Below are positions 15,582 through 25,450 of a DNA stretch of 64,000 nucleotides, in pieces. The stretch covers positions 34,916 to 98,915 of the forward strand of contig NZ_CYGX02000032.1 in assembly GCF_900019265.1 (NCBI RefSeq), read 5' to 3'. Origin of the DNA: Paraburkholderia ribeironis (GTDB taxonomy: Bacteria; Pseudomonadota; Gammaproteobacteria; Burkholderiales; Burkholderiaceae). Positions within the stretch are counted from its first letter, which is position 1. Every line of letters starts with the position of its first letter. The notes beneath the pieces were generated by a model that worked only from the letters and a program-made list of their open reading frames with translations, was not told the origin of the DNA and made no database searches. The position numbers were made by a program, and so were the translations under genes.

Positions 15582-17036
15582 ATGGCGTCATCCAACGAAA
15601 CCGTCAGCATGGCGCTATTTTGCGACTTCGAAAACGTCGCGCTCGGCGTGCGCGACGCGAAATACGACAAGTTCGATATCAAGCTGGTGCTCGAACGCCT
15701 GCTGCTCAAGGGCAGCATCGTCGTGAAGAAAGCATATTGCGACTGGGATCGCTACAAGAGTTTCAAGGGCGCGATGCACGAGGCCAATTTCGAACTGATC
15801 GAGATTCCGCACGTGCGTCAATCGGGCAAGAATTCAGCCGACATCCGGCTTGTGGTCGACGCGCTCGACCTCTGCTACACGAAATCACACGTGAATACGT
15901 TCGTAATCATCAGCGGCGATTCGGATTTTTCACCGCTGGTGTCGAAGTTGCGCGAGAACGCCAAGCAGGTGATCGGCGTCGGCGTGCAGCAGTCCACCTC
16001 CGACCTGCTGATCGCGAACTGCGACGAGTTCTTTTTTTACGACGACCTCGTGCGCGAGAGTCAGCGTGCGGTCGCCAAACGAGAGTCGGCGCGCCCGCAA
16101 CAGAACGTGCAGCAGGCGACCAAACGCACACCCGACGAAGACAAAACCCGTCACAAGGAAGATCTCGAAAAACGTCGCACCAAGGCGGTCGAAATTGCGG
16201 TGCAAACGTTCGATGCGCTCGCTTCCGAACGGGGCGACAGCGGCAAGATCTGGGCGTCCGTATTGAAGAACGCGATCAAGCGTCGGAAGCCCGATTTCAA
16301 CGAGACGTACTACGGTTTTCGCGCCTTCGGCAATCTGCTGGAAGAGGCGCATGCACGTGGGTTGCTCGAGTTCGGCCGCGACGAGAAGTCGGGTGCGTAT
16401 GTGTACCGCAGCACGGCGGCGAACTTGGCCGGCGAAAACGTGGGTGAGCCTGCCGAAGCCGAATCGACTGAACAGGTGTATGAGGCGCAGGCTGCTGAAG
16501 CGGCGGTCGCTGAATCTGGTGGTAAACACGAGTCGCGTCGTGGCGGCCGCGGTAAACGCAAGGCGGCGCGCGGCCAGCAGGAAGCCAGTCACGAAGAACG
16601 GGCCGTTGTCGAGCATACGGCCAACGTGCAAACGCGGGAAGACGACGCGCATGTGCAGGTGCCGTCCGCTGGCGAACCGGTTGTCGAACTGCCAGAAGGC
16701 AACCGGGTAGCACCGGAGAACGCTGACGTCGAGCCGGTCGCCGCAGTTGAATCGGTCACCAGCGGCAACGAAGACGTCCCGCACGCCGAAGCCAATCAAG
16801 CCGAGCGCCGTAAGACACGCGCGCCGCGCAAGACAGCCGCGAAGAAAGCCAGGAAGAACGAGAAGAGCGCGCCGCAAACGATCGAAGATGTGCCCGCGAT
16901 CACCGCGCCGGCTGAGCCATCTGCACCGGCTGCGCACGCAGAAGAAGCGCCTGCGGCGGACCGGAAGGCAGCGCGTAAAGCCGCGCCGCGTAGTCGTCGT
17001 TCGCGCAAGGCGGCAGCAACCAGCGACGCAGAGTGA
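15582..17036 (+). CDS. NYN (PIN-like RNase) domain protein with OST-HTH/LOTUS domain and long basic-acidic tail
   Basis: 484 residues. Residues 1-150 form a NYN domain of the LabA/DUF88 type. The acidic metal-binding positions are visible: Asp15 in FCDFENV, Asp87 in NSADIRLVVDAL, and Asp113/Asp115 in SGDSDFSPL. This indicates a Mg-dependent RNase. Residues ~200-285 (AVEIAVQTFDALASERG, KIWASVLKNAIKRRKPDF, GLLEFGRDEKSGAYVYR) match an OST-HTH/LOTUS RNA-binding domain. The last ~200 residues are low complexity, Ala/Glu then Lys/Arg rich, probably disordered and nucleic-acid binding. Start at 15582 was preferred over 15570 because GGAGAG precedes it. Stands alone, ending in a strong terminator. 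Targets unknown. Confidence 0.88.
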   Translation: MASSNETVSMALFCDFENVALGVRDAKYDKFDIKLVLERLLLKGSIVVKKAYCDWDRYKSFKGAMHEANFELIEIPHVRQSGKNSADIRLVVDALDLCYTKSHVNTFVIISGDSDFSPLVSKLRENAKQVIGVGVQQSTSDLLIANCDEFFFYDDLVRESQRAVAKRESARPQQNVQQATKRTPDEDKTRHKEDLEKRRTKAVEIAVQTFDALASERGDSGKIWASVLKNAIKRRKPDFNETYYGFRAFGNLLEEAHARGLLEFGRDEKSGAYVYRSTAANLAGENVGEPAEAESTEQVYEAQAAEAAVAESGGKHESRRGGRGKRKAARGQQEASHEERAVVEHTANVQTREDDAHVQVPSAGEPVVELPEGNRVAPENADVEPVAAVESVTSGNEDVPHAEANQAERRKTRAPRKTAAKKARKNEKSAPQTIEDVPAITAPAEPSAPAAHAEEAPAADRKAARKAAPRSRRSRKAAATSDAE

Positions 17037-17394
17037 GTGCCGCTGCACACATGCCCACTGCGCAACAAGCAAAAAGCCCCGGCTCGTGATGAGCCGGGGC
17101 TTTCTCCCTCGGCGACCCACCGACACTGATCGCGCTGAAAACGGACACCGCGTCATGACAGGTATCAGAGCGCGCCATCTGTCAATAACCGGTGATCAGC
17201 AGGTTTCCTAACGATAGCTTTGTCAGCTGGCTGCCAAAGTCGCCGTCGGCTGAAAAGCTCTGCCCGTTTAGCGCGACGCCAAGCGCGTTTCGCCCCTTTG
17301 CGCCACATCACGGCATCAGCTTTACAGCGACCAGCTTGCGCGGCCGCTGGCGAGATGCGTTTGCTTCGACGAAGCTGCGGATTCCGAACGACGG
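17037..17394. other. Intergenic region between NYN and lipoprotein genes
   Basis: 358 bp between convergent genes. Apart from the terminator at 17071-17105 I see no gene, RNA or repeat. The remaining ~290 bp carry no frame with family resemblance. Confidence 0.6.
17071..17105 (+). terminator. Rho-independent terminator after the NYN gene
   Basis: Stem AAAGCCCCGGCTC / GAGCCGGGGCTTT with a 5-base loop, preceded by A and followed by TTTCTCC, 35 bases after the NYN stop codon. Confidence 0.85.
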
Positions 17395-17967
17395 TCAGTA
17401 ATATGGGTAAGGTGCGTACATAACCGGTGGCGGTGCGATGTAGCCCGGCGGGGGTGCGTAGTACGGCTGTGGCGCGACATAGTAAGGCTGCGGCGCCACG
17501 TAGTAAGGCCGCGGTTGCGCGATCGTATCGCCCTTCGCGGTCATGCACTGGGCGTAGGCGGCGTCGTAGTGTGCCTGCAGGCCAGCGGCGGAATACTGCG
17601 CGCTATTGGCGCCGCTCGCGCCGCCGATCAGCAGTCCACTGCCCGCGCCGATCGCCGCGCCGGCGCCCGCGTTGCCGCCCGCCGCGCCAAACAGCGCACC
17701 GATTGCTGCGCCGCCGAGCGTGCCCAGCGCTGCGCTGTTCACGCTATTCGTGGTTGCCGCCTGCGCTCCACCGGACGCATTGGTGGAGCGGTACGCATAG
17801 TCGCGGCACGCATAGTCGTTCTGCTGGAACTGGTCGAGCGATTCGCCCTTGTGCGGCAGAGCGACCACGCTCGGGGCGCTCGGCGGCGCCACCGCACAAC
17901 CGCCGAGCGCAAGCGCAATGGCGGAGACCGGGATCGCAAGGCTTATCGATTTAGTGCTGGAGATCAT
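17395..17967 (-). CDS. Glycine-zipper outer-membrane lipoprotein with Tyr/Pro-rich tail
   Basis: 190 residues with a lipoprotein signal peptide ending in LGGC (lipobox, Cys24), so it should be lipidated. Residues ~83-120 form a glycine zipper (GTLGGAAIGALFGAAGG, GAAIGAGSGLLIGG) typical of YMGG/SlyB-like proteins that insert into or span the outer membrane. The C terminus is a repeat of PYYVAPQ units (PYYVAPQ, PYYVAPQ, PYYAPPP) rich in Tyr and Pro. Two cysteines occur in the soluble parts (YACRDYAYRS, AQCMTAKGD). The role is unknown; related lipoproteins affect envelope integrity. An AT-rich segment just upstream (TATAAA on the minus strand near 17990) may be its promoter. Confidence 0.82.
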   Translation of the reverse strand: MISSTKSISLAIPVSAIALALGGCAVAPPSAPSVVALPHKGESLDQFQQNDYACRDYAYRSTNASGGAQAATTNSVNSAALGTLGGAAIGALFGAAGGNAGAGAAIGAGSGLLIGGASGANSAQYSAAGLQAHYDAAYAQCMTAKGDTIAQPRPYYVAPQPYYVAPQPYYAPPPGYIAPPPVMYAPYPYY

Positions 17968-18450
17968 GCTGATGCGGTTCAGAACCTTGGAATTTATACG
18001 TTATGCCAAACGGTGCGATCCGTGTTTACTAGATCGTTACAGAAAGTTTTTCATTACGCCGCCCGCCATCGCCGCGCGAATCATGAGAGCGCCGGGTGTC
18101 GCTCCTGTCATATCGGGCGACGCGTGTAAGCGGACGGGCAATTAAATTCTGCACGGGCGGCCTGGACTGGCTTCAAACGATGTCTCGCCCCGTCCCGACG
18201 CCGGCGGTGATACTCCGATGCAGCCTTGCCTTGATCAGCGCACGCGCAAAACTGCTTGCGAGGTTCAATCTCGATGCCGTAAAAGCAGAAAGCCCTCACG
18301 CGGGAGGGCTTTCATTTTTCACAACTATTGTCCACCCGATCAACGCGGTGGCGATAGCGGTGGCGGTGATGCCAGCGTGGGCGGCCAGTCCGGATCGCCC
18401 ACATCGCATTGGACCATCCCGATCATCCCGTCACGCGGCAATCAGCAATC
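17968..18450. other. Intergenic region between lipoprotein gene and sodB
   Basis: 483 bp. It holds the probable promoter of the lipoprotein gene at its left end and a hairpin terminator near 18289-18320. No coding frame with recognisable similarity and no tRNA-like structure was found. Confidence 0.55.
18285..18320. terminator. Bidirectional terminator-like hairpin downstream of sodB
   Basis: AAAGCCCTC (18289-18297) and GAGGGCTTT (18304-18312) around a 6-base loop. T-rich tracts lie on both outer sides (TTCATTTTT to the right; TTTCTGCTTTT on the minus strand). It lies ~140 bp past the sodB stop and probably ends that transcript. Confidence 0.6.
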
Positions 18451-19029
18451 TCACGCGAAGTTCTTCGCCGCAAATTCCCAGTTGACGATGTTCCAGTACG
18501 CTTCAACGAACTTCGGACGCGCATTGCGGTAGTCGATGTAGTAAGCGTGCTCCCACACGTCGATGGTCAGCAGTGCTTTCGCATCGGTGGTCAGCGGCGT
18601 GGCAGCGTTGCTCGTCGACACCAGGTCGAGCGAACCGTCAGCCTTCTTCACCAGCCATGCCCAACCCGAGCCGAACGTGCCGACCGCGGTCTTCGTGAAT
18701 TCTTCCTTGAACTTGTCGAGCGAACCCCACTTGGCGTTGATCGCGTCGGCCAGCTTGCCGGTCGGCGCACCGCCACCTTGCGGCGACAGGCTGTTCCAGA
18801 AGAACGTGTGGTTCCACACTTGCGCTGCGTTATTGAACAGGCCGCCCGATGCCTTCTTGACGATCTCTTCCAGCGACAGGTTCTCGAACTCCGTGCCCTT
18901 GATCAGATTATTCAGGTTGGTCACATAGGTCTGGTGATGCTTGCCGTAGTGAAACTCGAGCGTCTCTTCCGACATGTGCGGAGCGAGTGCGTTTTTCGCG
19001 AACGGCAGCGGCGGGAGCGTATGTTCCAT
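18451..19029 (-). CDS. sodB: Superoxide dismutase, Fe type
   Basis: 192-residue cytoplasmic superoxide dismutase that converts superoxide to oxygen and hydrogen peroxide. Metal ligands are visible: His27 (LEFHYGKHH), His in QVWNHTFFW, and Asp and His in [11 protein letters not shown]. The active-site glutamine on the [10 protein letters not shown] segment and the SLSPQGGG region indicate the iron subclass. The start at [10 protein letters not shown] fits the family; codons upstream in frame have no similarity. It lies downstream of xseA in the same direction with a 218-bp gap, so it likely has its own promoter. Confidence 0.96.
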   Translation of the reverse strand: MEHTLPPLPFAKNALAPHMSEETLEFHYGKHHQTYVTNLNNLIKGTEFENLSLEEIVKKASGGLFNNAAQVWNHTFFWNSLSPQGGGAPTGKLADAINAKWGSLDKFKEEFTKTAVGTFGSGWAWLVKKADGSLDLVSTSNAATPLTTDAKALLTIDVWEHAYYIDYRNARPKFVEAYWNIVNWEFAAKNFA

Positions 19030-19247
19030 GGTGCTTTCCTTCTGTCTGTATCTGTTGTGGGGAGTCTGCGGATAACGCTGTAGAGCACTCGATTGTAGGC
19101 GAGTTGGAATAACCCCGCAAACCAACGGACTTTATGCGCGGCATCGGCAAAGCGGCCGCGCACAGAGCCTGACTAGTGCCTTCGCATGCCGTGTGCCTGG
19201 ACCGTTGGACAATCAAAAGTACGGCGACGATGGCAGTCGGCGCAGTG

Positions 19248-20627
19248 TCAGAAACCGTCGGCCAGACGCGTTTGCACATCCGCCAGCGCGATGTCGGCCG
19301 AGCCTTCGGCAAGATGCACCGTGAAGCGCCGTCCAGGTTTCAACGACGACGGCGCGCGCACCGCTCGACCGCTCTGCGCATCGAGCATGGCGGCATAACC
19401 GCGCTCCAGCGTACGCTGCGGACTGAGCACCTCGAGCCGCGCCGCAAGCGTGCCGATTCGCGCGACCTGACGTTCATGCTGGCGTAACAATGCGGCGTCG
19501 AGGCGTTGCGCGAGATTGCCGAGCCTCGCCCGATGGGCGGCGAGGTCCGGACGCCAACGCTGCCAGCGCATCTGCAGCAGCACAAAGCGTGCTCGTGCGT
19601 CACGCAGCGGGCGCGCGCCCGCCGACGCGAGCCGCACGCTCAATTGCTGCAGGTGGATGCGTTGTCGCGCGAGACGCTCGGTCGGCGACACGAGCCGACG
19701 CGCGAGCCAGTCGAGTTGTTGTGCGCGCCGCTCCATCATGCGGCCGAAACCGCGTGCGAGCGTCGCGTGCCGATGATCGAGTTCGCGCAACAGCAGCACG
19801 CGCTGCGGACTGACGAGTTCGGCGGCACCGGTCGGCGTCGGCGCGCGCATGTCCGCGGCGAAGTCGGCGATCGTGAAATCGGTTTCGTGACCGACGCCAC
19901 TGACCACCGGAATCGCGCTTTGCGCAATCGCACGCGCCAGCACTTCTTCGTTGAAGGCCCACAGGTCTTCGATCGAGCCGCCGCCGCGGCACACGATCAG
20001 CACGTCGACCTCACGCCGCGCACTGGCCGCGTCGACCATCGCCGCGAGCTTGCTGCTCACGCCCGCGCCCTGCACCGGAGCCGGATAGACGATCACTGGA
20101 ATATGCGGCGCGCGACGCGACAGCGTGGTCAGTACATCGCGCAACGCCGCGGCCTGCAACGACGTCACGATGCCGATCGCACGCGGATGCGCCGGCAACG
20201 CGCGCTTGCGCTCGGCGGCAAAGAGGCCCTCGGCTTCGAGCTGCGCCTTCAGTCTGAGAAACGCTTCGTACAAGCGGCCCTGGCCGGTGCGGCGCACCGC
20301 CTCCACATTCAGCTGGAGCTCACCACGCGGCTCGTACATCGTGACCAGCGCGCGCACTTCGATGCGATCGCCTTCGCGCGGCGTGAACTCGGCGTATTGC
20401 GCCCGCCCGCGGAACATCACGCAACGCATCTGCGCCTGCGCGTCCTTGATCGAGAAATACCAGTGGCCGCTCGCGGCCCGCGTGAAATTTGACACTTCGC
20501 CCGCCACCCAGACGAGCGGAAACGAGCGTTCGAGCATCGCGCCAATTGCGCGGTTGAGCGCGGAAACAGGAACGACGACCTCACCGCCGGGCGTAGCCGG
20601 CGAAGCAAAGGGATTATCGGAATTCAT
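19248..20627 (-). CDS. xseA: Exodeoxyribonuclease VII large subunit
   Basis: 459-residue catalytic subunit of exonuclease VII, which degrades single-stranded DNA with the small subunit XseB (not in this window). The N-terminal OB fold ([51 protein letters not shown]) binds DNA. The catalytic domain has [31 protein letters not shown] and [20 protein letters not shown]. It is followed by [27 protein letters not shown] and a long coiled-coil arm rich in Arg and Leu (residues ~270-420). Length is near the family norm. sodB follows it. Confidence 0.96.
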   Translation of the reverse strand: MNSDNPFASPATPGGEVVVPVSALNRAIGAMLERSFPLVWVAGEVSNFTRAASGHWYFSIKDAQAQMRCVMFRGRAQYAEFTPREGDRIEVRALVTMYEPRGELQLNVEAVRRTGQGRLYEAFLRLKAQLEAEGLFAAERKRALPAHPRAIGIVTSLQAAALRDVLTTLSRRAPHIPVIVYPAPVQGAGVSSKLAAMVDAASARREVDVLIVCRGGGSIEDLWAFNEEVLARAIAQSAIPVVSGVGHETDFTIADFAADMRAPTPTGAAELVSPQRVLLLRELDHRHATLARGFGRMMERRAQQLDWLARRLVSPTERLARQRIHLQQLSVRLASAGARPLRDARARFVLLQMRWQRWRPDLAAHRARLGNLAQRLDAALLRQHERQVARIGTLAARLEVLSPQRTLERGYAAMLDAQSGRAVRAPSSLKPGRRFTVHLAEGSADIALADVQTRLADGF

Positions 20628-21219
20628 GCGAAGAGGACTATCCGTGACTGGCCGGTCAGACGATAGACCGACTGGCCATCGGCGTCCAGCGTAGTCGCTG
20701 AACTGTTAAAAGTGTCCACATGGCGGGACGCGCCTGCCGGATTCCGCCAGATCGCCGCCAAAGCACCATGAACCCGTAGCATGTCATTGATTTATATGCA
20801 ATTTATATATCCACCGAAGCGCTGACCGCCGAGCCAAAGCGCTCGGCACGGCCCTCCCGGCCCGTTTGATGGCAGGTTTTCCACAAAGTTATCCACAGGT
20901 TGTCGGTATTGTTCGAAACCGCGACTCGCCGCGCCGGGCGCGCCGCGCGACTTGCCGGGCGGGATACCTGCGCGCTAGAGTGGCGGGTTCGACGGCATGC
21001 GCCGCGCTCCACGCAGCGTGTCATTGCGGCACACTAGGGCAGACCGTGCGAGCGCTTCGAGCGCCGACGCTGCTGCAAAGCTACTGCAAATTTCGCCTCA
21101 CTTTCGATTGTCCGGAGAACCGCGTTGATGCAGACCCCGCCTATTGCGCATGGCGCTTTTGCGCCGCCGCGTCGTCCGTCGCCGGCGAACCACGCGCCGC
21201 TCGTGCGCGCAGTTTGCCC
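20628..21219. other. Intergenic region upstream of lpxK and xseA, with one DnaA-box-like site
   Basis: 592 bp between divergent genes. It contains TTATCCACA at 20889-20897, an exact match to the DnaA-box consensus, inside a TTTTCCACAAAG context. It also contains a possible 31-codon ORF at 21128-21223. No ExbB/ExbD genes, which I recall preceding lpxK in related genomes, are present. No other conserved frame was seen. Confidence 0.55.
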
Positions 21220-21223
21220 ATGA
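21128..21223 (+). CDS. Possible 31-residue upstream ORF coupled to lpxK
   Basis: ATG at 21128 is preceded by GGAGAA at 21115-21120, the best ribosome site in the region. The ORF (starting [11 protein letters not shown]) ends in TGA overlapping the lpxK ATG as ATGA. lpxK itself has no visible Shine-Dalgarno sequence, so translation could be handed over from this small frame. The peptide is Pro/Ala/Arg rich with no known domain. It may be a leader or a chance frame. Confidence 0.35.
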   Translation: MQTPPIAHGAFAPPRRPSPANHAPLVRAVCP

Positions 21224-22236
21224 GCGAGCTCAGCGCCCGTCTCGAAGCGCGCCTCGCACGCGAATGGCAACAGCGCGGCCCGTTCGCCTGGGCGCTGACG
21301 CCCCTCGCGTGCGTGTTCGGCGCGATTGCCGGCGCACGCCGCGCCGCCTTCTCGCTCGGCTGGTTGACGTCGGTGCGCGTCGGCGTGCCGGTGGTGGTGG
21401 TCGGTAACGTGACCGTCGGTGGAACCGGCAAGACGCCGACGGTGATCGCGCTGGTCGAAGCCCTGCGCGCCGCGGGTTTCCAGCCCGGCGTGGTGTCGCG
21501 TGGCTACGGCGCGCGCGTGAAAACGCCGACGCCGGTCACGCCCGCGTCCGCCGCGCATGTCGGCGGCGACGAACCGTTGCTGATTGCGCGCCGCACCGGC
21601 GCGCCGGTGTGGGTCTGTCCCGATCGGGTGGCGGCCGCGCAGGCGTTGTGCGCCGCGCATCGCGACGTCGACGTGATTGTCAGCGACGACGGCCTGCAGC
21701 ATTACCGCCTCGCACGCGACGTCGAACTGGTCGTGTTCGATCACCGGCTGGGCGGTAACGGCTTTCTGCTGCCGGCCGGGCCGCTGCGCGAGCCGCTGTC
21801 GCGCCGCCGCGATGCGACGCTGGTCAACGATCCGTACGCGCGCACCCTGCCCGCATGGCCGAACACATTCGCACTGCAACTCGCTCCCGCCGACGCGTGG
21901 CATCTGGACAACCCCGCGCTGCGCCGCCCGCTCGCGCAGTTCAGCGGCGAGCGCGTGCTGGCCGCGGCCGGCATCGGCGCACCTGAACGCTTTTTCGCGA
22001 CGCTGCGCGCGGCTGGCCTCACGCCAGCCACCCGCGCGCTGCCGGATCACTACGCGTTCGAACGCAATCCCTTTGCGGACGCTGACGCCGACACGATCCT
22101 GGTAACGGAAAAGGATGCGGTAAAATTAGGGTCCTGGCACGACGCGCGCATCTGGGTTGTCCCGGTCGAAGCCGCGCTCGATCATCGCCTCATTGCATTA
22201 GTTGTGGAGAAAGTCCGTGGACGCTCGCCTGCTTGA
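21220..22236 (+). CDS. lpxK: Tetraacyldisaccharide 4'-kinase
   Basis: 338-residue inner-membrane-associated kinase that phosphorylates the 4' position of the lipid A disaccharide precursor. It has the N-terminal membrane-contact helix ([17 protein letters not shown]) and Walker [18 protein letters not shown] near residues 63-78. It also has [22 protein letters not shown] and the C-terminal [13 protein letters not shown] segment, all family hallmarks. Length is typical. It overlaps the Trm112 gene by 20 bp and forms a run with kdsB and adk, tying it to LPS synthesis. The start at 21220 gives the family N terminus; it lacks its own ribosome site. Confidence 0.95.
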   Translation: MSELSARLEARLAREWQQRGPFAWALTPLACVFGAIAGARRAAFSLGWLTSVRVGVPVVVVGNVTVGGTGKTPTVIALVEALRAAGFQPGVVSRGYGARVKTPTPVTPASAAHVGGDEPLLIARRTGAPVWVCPDRVAAAQALCAAHRDVDVIVSDDGLQHYRLARDVELVVFDHRLGGNGFLLPAGPLREPLSRRRDATLVNDPYARTLPAWPNTFALQLAPADAWHLDNPALRRPLAQFSGERVLAAAGIGAPERFFATLRAAGLTPATRALPDHYAFERNPFADADADTILVTEKDAVKLGSWHDARIWVVPVEAALDHRLIALVVEKVRGRSPA

Positions 22237-22420
22237 AATTCTCGTCTGCCCGATGTGCAAGGGCCCGCTCAGCTACGACCGCGCCGCGCAGGAACTGATC
22301 TGCAACGCGGACAAGCTGGCCTATCCGATTCGCGACGGCATTCCCGTGATGCTGGTCGACGAAGCGCGGCAAACCGTGGAAGGCACGCCGGTCGATCTGA
22401 ATCCGGGCTCGGTCGCCTGA
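22217..22420 (+). CDS. Trm112/YcaR family small protein
   Basis: 67-residue protein with the Trm112 fold: [18 protein letters not shown], then [26 protein letters not shown]. The CPxCKG pair is retained, while the second zinc pair is reduced to a single Cys (LICN), as in many bacterial YcaR proteins. It starts with GTG at 22217 preceded by GGAGA and overlaps the end of lpxK. In eukaryotes and archaea Trm112 activates methyltransferases; the bacterial role is unknown. The conserved position between lpxK and kdsB suggests a link to envelope synthesis, but this is inference. Confidence 0.9.
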   Translation: MDARLLEILVCPMCKGPLSYDRAAQELICNADKLAYPIRDGIPVMLVDEARQTVEGTPVDLNPGSVA

Positions 22421-22602
22421 GTCGGGTTGTAGGCGGGGCGGCCGCCGTGCGCGCCGCCTCGCGTCGTTGAGCGCATCATTCGCTGTCGCTTCCCGGGGCT
22501 GTTTCCAGCGGTAGTTTCCCGCAGTTACTCAGTTACTTGCTTGCGCCGCATGCGGTATGCGCGGCGCCTCCTCCTCCGGTTTTATCGCCGCCCCTCTTTT
22601 CG

Positions 22603-23403
22603 ATGACTCACGCCAATCACGCCACTCCCCCGTTCATCGCCGTCGTGCCGGCCAGGCTCGCGTCGACGCGCCTGCCCAACAAGCCGCTCGCCGATATCGG
22701 CGGCAAGCCGATGGTGGTGCGGGTCGCCGAGCGTGCGCGTGAATCGGGTGCGCAGCAGGTGCTGGTCGCCTCGGATGCGCAAGCGGTGCTCGACGCAGCA
22801 CGCGAGCATGGCTTCGAAGCCGTGTTGACACGCGCCGACCATCCGTCGGGCACGGATCGTCTCGCGGAAGTGGCGGCGCAGTTCGGCTGGAGCGACGACA
22901 CGATCGTCGTCAACGTGCAGGGCGACGAGCCGCTGATCGACCCCGCGCTGGTGTGCGGCGTTGCGTCGCACCTCGCGGCCAGCAGCGGCTGTGCGATCGC
23001 GACCGCCGCGCATCCGATCACCGACCCCGCAGAAATTTTCAATCCGAACGTCGTCAAGGTGGTGCTCGACGCGCGGGGCGTGGCGCTGTACTTCTCGCGC
23101 GCGCCGATTCCGTGGGCTCGCGATGCCTGGCAGCCGCACTGGCCCGAGGTCGCGTCGATGCCGACGCCGCCCGCGCCAGCGGTCGTTCACCGGCATATCG
23201 GGCTGTACGCCTATCGCGCGCAATTCCTGCGCACGTATCCCAGCCTTGCGATCTCACCGATCGAACAGGTCGAAGCGCTCGAACAACTGCGCGCGATGTG
23301 GCACGGCGAGCGAATCGCGGTGCTCGTCACTCAGGACGTGCCGTTGCCCGGTGTCGATACACCCGCCGATCTCGCGCGCATACGGGCTTTATTCGGGTCT
23401 TGA
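22603..23403 (+). CDS. kdsB: 3-deoxy-manno-octulosonate cytidylyltransferase (CMP-Kdo synthetase)
   Basis: 266-residue cytosolic enzyme that activates Kdo with CTP for LPS core synthesis. Signature segments: [25 protein letters not shown] at the N terminus binds [32 protein letters not shown] (metal and substrate binding), [12 protein letters not shown], and [27 protein letters not shown] near the end. Length and motifs are complete. It lies 182 bp after the Trm112 gene and 214 bp before adk, in the same direction as lpxK. Confidence 0.96.
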   Translation: MTHANHATPPFIAVVPARLASTRLPNKPLADIGGKPMVVRVAERARESGAQQVLVASDAQAVLDAAREHGFEAVLTRADHPSGTDRLAEVAAQFGWSDDTIVVNVQGDEPLIDPALVCGVASHLAASSGCAIATAAHPITDPAEIFNPNVVKVVLDARGVALYFSRAPIPWARDAWQPHWPEVASMPTPPAPAVVHRHIGLYAYRAQFLRTYPSLAISPIEQVEALEQLRAMWHGERIAVLVTQDVPLPGVDTPADLARIRALFGS

Positions 23404-23416
23404 GCGCAAGAACCCA

Positions 23417-23425
23417 TGGCATAAT
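23417..23425 (+). promoter_or_regulatory. Possible extended -10 promoter of adk
   Basis: TGG followed by CATAAT gives an extended -10 ~190 bp upstream of adk, right after the kdsB stop. No clear -35 is visible, so the call is tentative. Confidence 0.3.
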
Positions 23426-23602
23426 CGGGCGGTCGTGCGCGTCTCCCATCACAAGCGAAACTCAGGGTTTGCCCGGTCGCGCCGTTGCCGTCTTGCAGCG
23501 CCGTCGTCATTCGACGTGCAGCGCGAGACCCGCGGCGGCAGCCGATGCGGGTCCCTCGACGAATTGCGGGAAAGCTGCAGCGTCATCGAAGAATTCACAT
23601 AG

Positions 23603-24286
<684 letters not shown>

Positions 24287-24312
24287 GCGCGGCGCCCATC
24301 GCTCTGGTTTGT

Positions 24313-24347
24313 CGAAAAACCCGCCCTTGCCGGCGGGTTTTTTTTAT
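24313..24347 (+). terminator. Rho-independent terminator after adk
   Basis: Stem AAACCCGCC / GGCGGGTTT with a short loop and a run of eight T, 28 bp beyond the adk stop. Confidence 0.9.
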
Positions 24348-24587
24348 TGTGTCGTGCGGCGTGCGGGTGTTGAGCTGGCCGCGCGTGCTTGCCATCGTTG
24401 TGTCAAGACAGCGCCATTAATTAGATGTCCATAGGGTTTGAGGCGTTGACCGGATTCGTATTTCGCCGCCGAACCATGACCCGCACATCGCCCCCGCGCT
24501 TTCCGCGTTGCAACATCGCCGCTACAATCGAACGTGGAAAAAATATTCGATCCAGCCAGGACTGATCAACGTAGCAAAGGAGCAGAC
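24348..24587. promoter_or_regulatory. Upstream region of the SDR dehydrogenase gene
   Basis: The 301-bp gap after adk holds the adk terminator and this upstream region. A TACAAT -10-like hexamer at 24523-24528 lies ~60 bp before the dehydrogenase start, with only a weak -35. Nothing else was recognised. Confidence 0.35.
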
Positions 24588-25346
24588 ATGGAAATTCGTG
24601 ACAATGTGTTTTTGATCACCGGTGGTGCATCGGGTCTTGGCGCTGCCACGGCCCGCCTGCTTGTCGAGAACGGCGGCAAGGTGGTGCTCGCGGACCTGAA
24701 TCAGGATGCCGGCAACGCGCTCGCCAGCGAACTCGGCGGCGTGTTCGTCAAGTGCGACGTGAGCCGCGAGGACGACGCCACCCAAGCCGTCGCAGCCGCG
24801 TTGAAGCTCGGCACGCTGCGCGGTCTCGTCAATTGCGCGGGCGTCGCGCCGGCCGCCAAAACGGTCGGCAAAGATGGTCCGCATCCGCTCGATTCGTTTG
24901 CGCGCACCATCTCGATCAATCTGGTCGGCACCTTCAACATGATCCGCCTCGCGGCCACGGCGATGTCGAAGAACGAGCCGAACGCGTATGGCGAGCGCGG
25001 CGTGATCATCAACACGGCATCGGTCGCCGCGTATGACGGTCAGATCGGCCAGGCGGCCTATGCGGCATCCAAGGCCGGCGTGGTCGGCATGACGCTGCCG
25101 ATCGCACGCGACCTGTCGCGCAACGGGATCCGCGTGATGACCATCGCACCGGGCCTGTTCGAAACGCCGATGCTACTCGGCATGCCGCAGGAAGTGCAGG
25201 ACGCCCTCGGCGCGATGGTGCCGTTCCCGCCGCGCCTCGGCAAACCGGCCGAATACGCGATGCTCGCCAAGCAGATCTTCGACAACCCGATGCTCAACGG
25301 CGAAGTGATTCGTCTTGACGGCGCGATCCGCATGCAGCCGAAGTAA
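24588..25346 (+). CDS. Short-chain dehydrogenase, 3-hydroxyacyl-CoA dehydrogenase (HSD10) type
   Basis: 252-residue NAD(H)-dependent SDR enzyme. The nucleotide-binding motif TGGASGLG is at residues 11-18, NCAGV near residue 83, and the catalytic Ser-Tyr-Lys set in [23 protein letters not shown]. The segments [18 protein letters not shown] and [15 protein letters not shown] are characteristic of the type II 3-hydroxyacyl-CoA dehydrogenase/HSD10 group, which oxidises 3-hydroxyacyl-CoA in fatty acid and branched-chain degradation. The start at 24588 has AAAGGAGC. It is a single gene between terminators. Exact chain-length preference unknown. Confidence 0.9.
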   Translation: MEIRDNVFLITGGASGLGAATARLLVENGGKVVLADLNQDAGNALASELGGVFVKCDVSREDDATQAVAAALKLGTLRGLVNCAGVAPAAKTVGKDGPHPLDSFARTISINLVGTFNMIRLAATAMSKNEPNAYGERGVIINTASVAAYDGQIGQAAYAASKAGVVGMTLPIARDLSRNGIRVMTIAPGLFETPMLLGMPQEVQDALGAMVPFPPRLGKPAEYAMLAKQIFDNPMLNGEVIRLDGAIRMQPK

Positions 25347-25386
25347 GGCTGCAGCCGGGTGCCGCCCAATGCGGCACACCCAAATA

Positions 25387-25422
25387 GAAACGCCTGCGCA
25401 TCCGTGATGTGCAGGCGTTCTG
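25387..25422. terminator. Bidirectional terminator between SDR and SirB1 genes
   Basis: Stem AACGCCTGC / GCAGGCGTT with an inner loop, between convergent genes. The minus strand ends in TTTCTATTTG, the plus strand in TTCTGTTG. Confidence 0.65.
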
Positions 25423-25450
25423 TTGTGCGCGGAGCAGCGGCGCAGCCCGG

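Noticed and set aside
20880..20900. Replication origin suggested by the DnaA box
   Set aside because: Only one box, with no AT-rich unwinding element, dnaA or parAB nearby.
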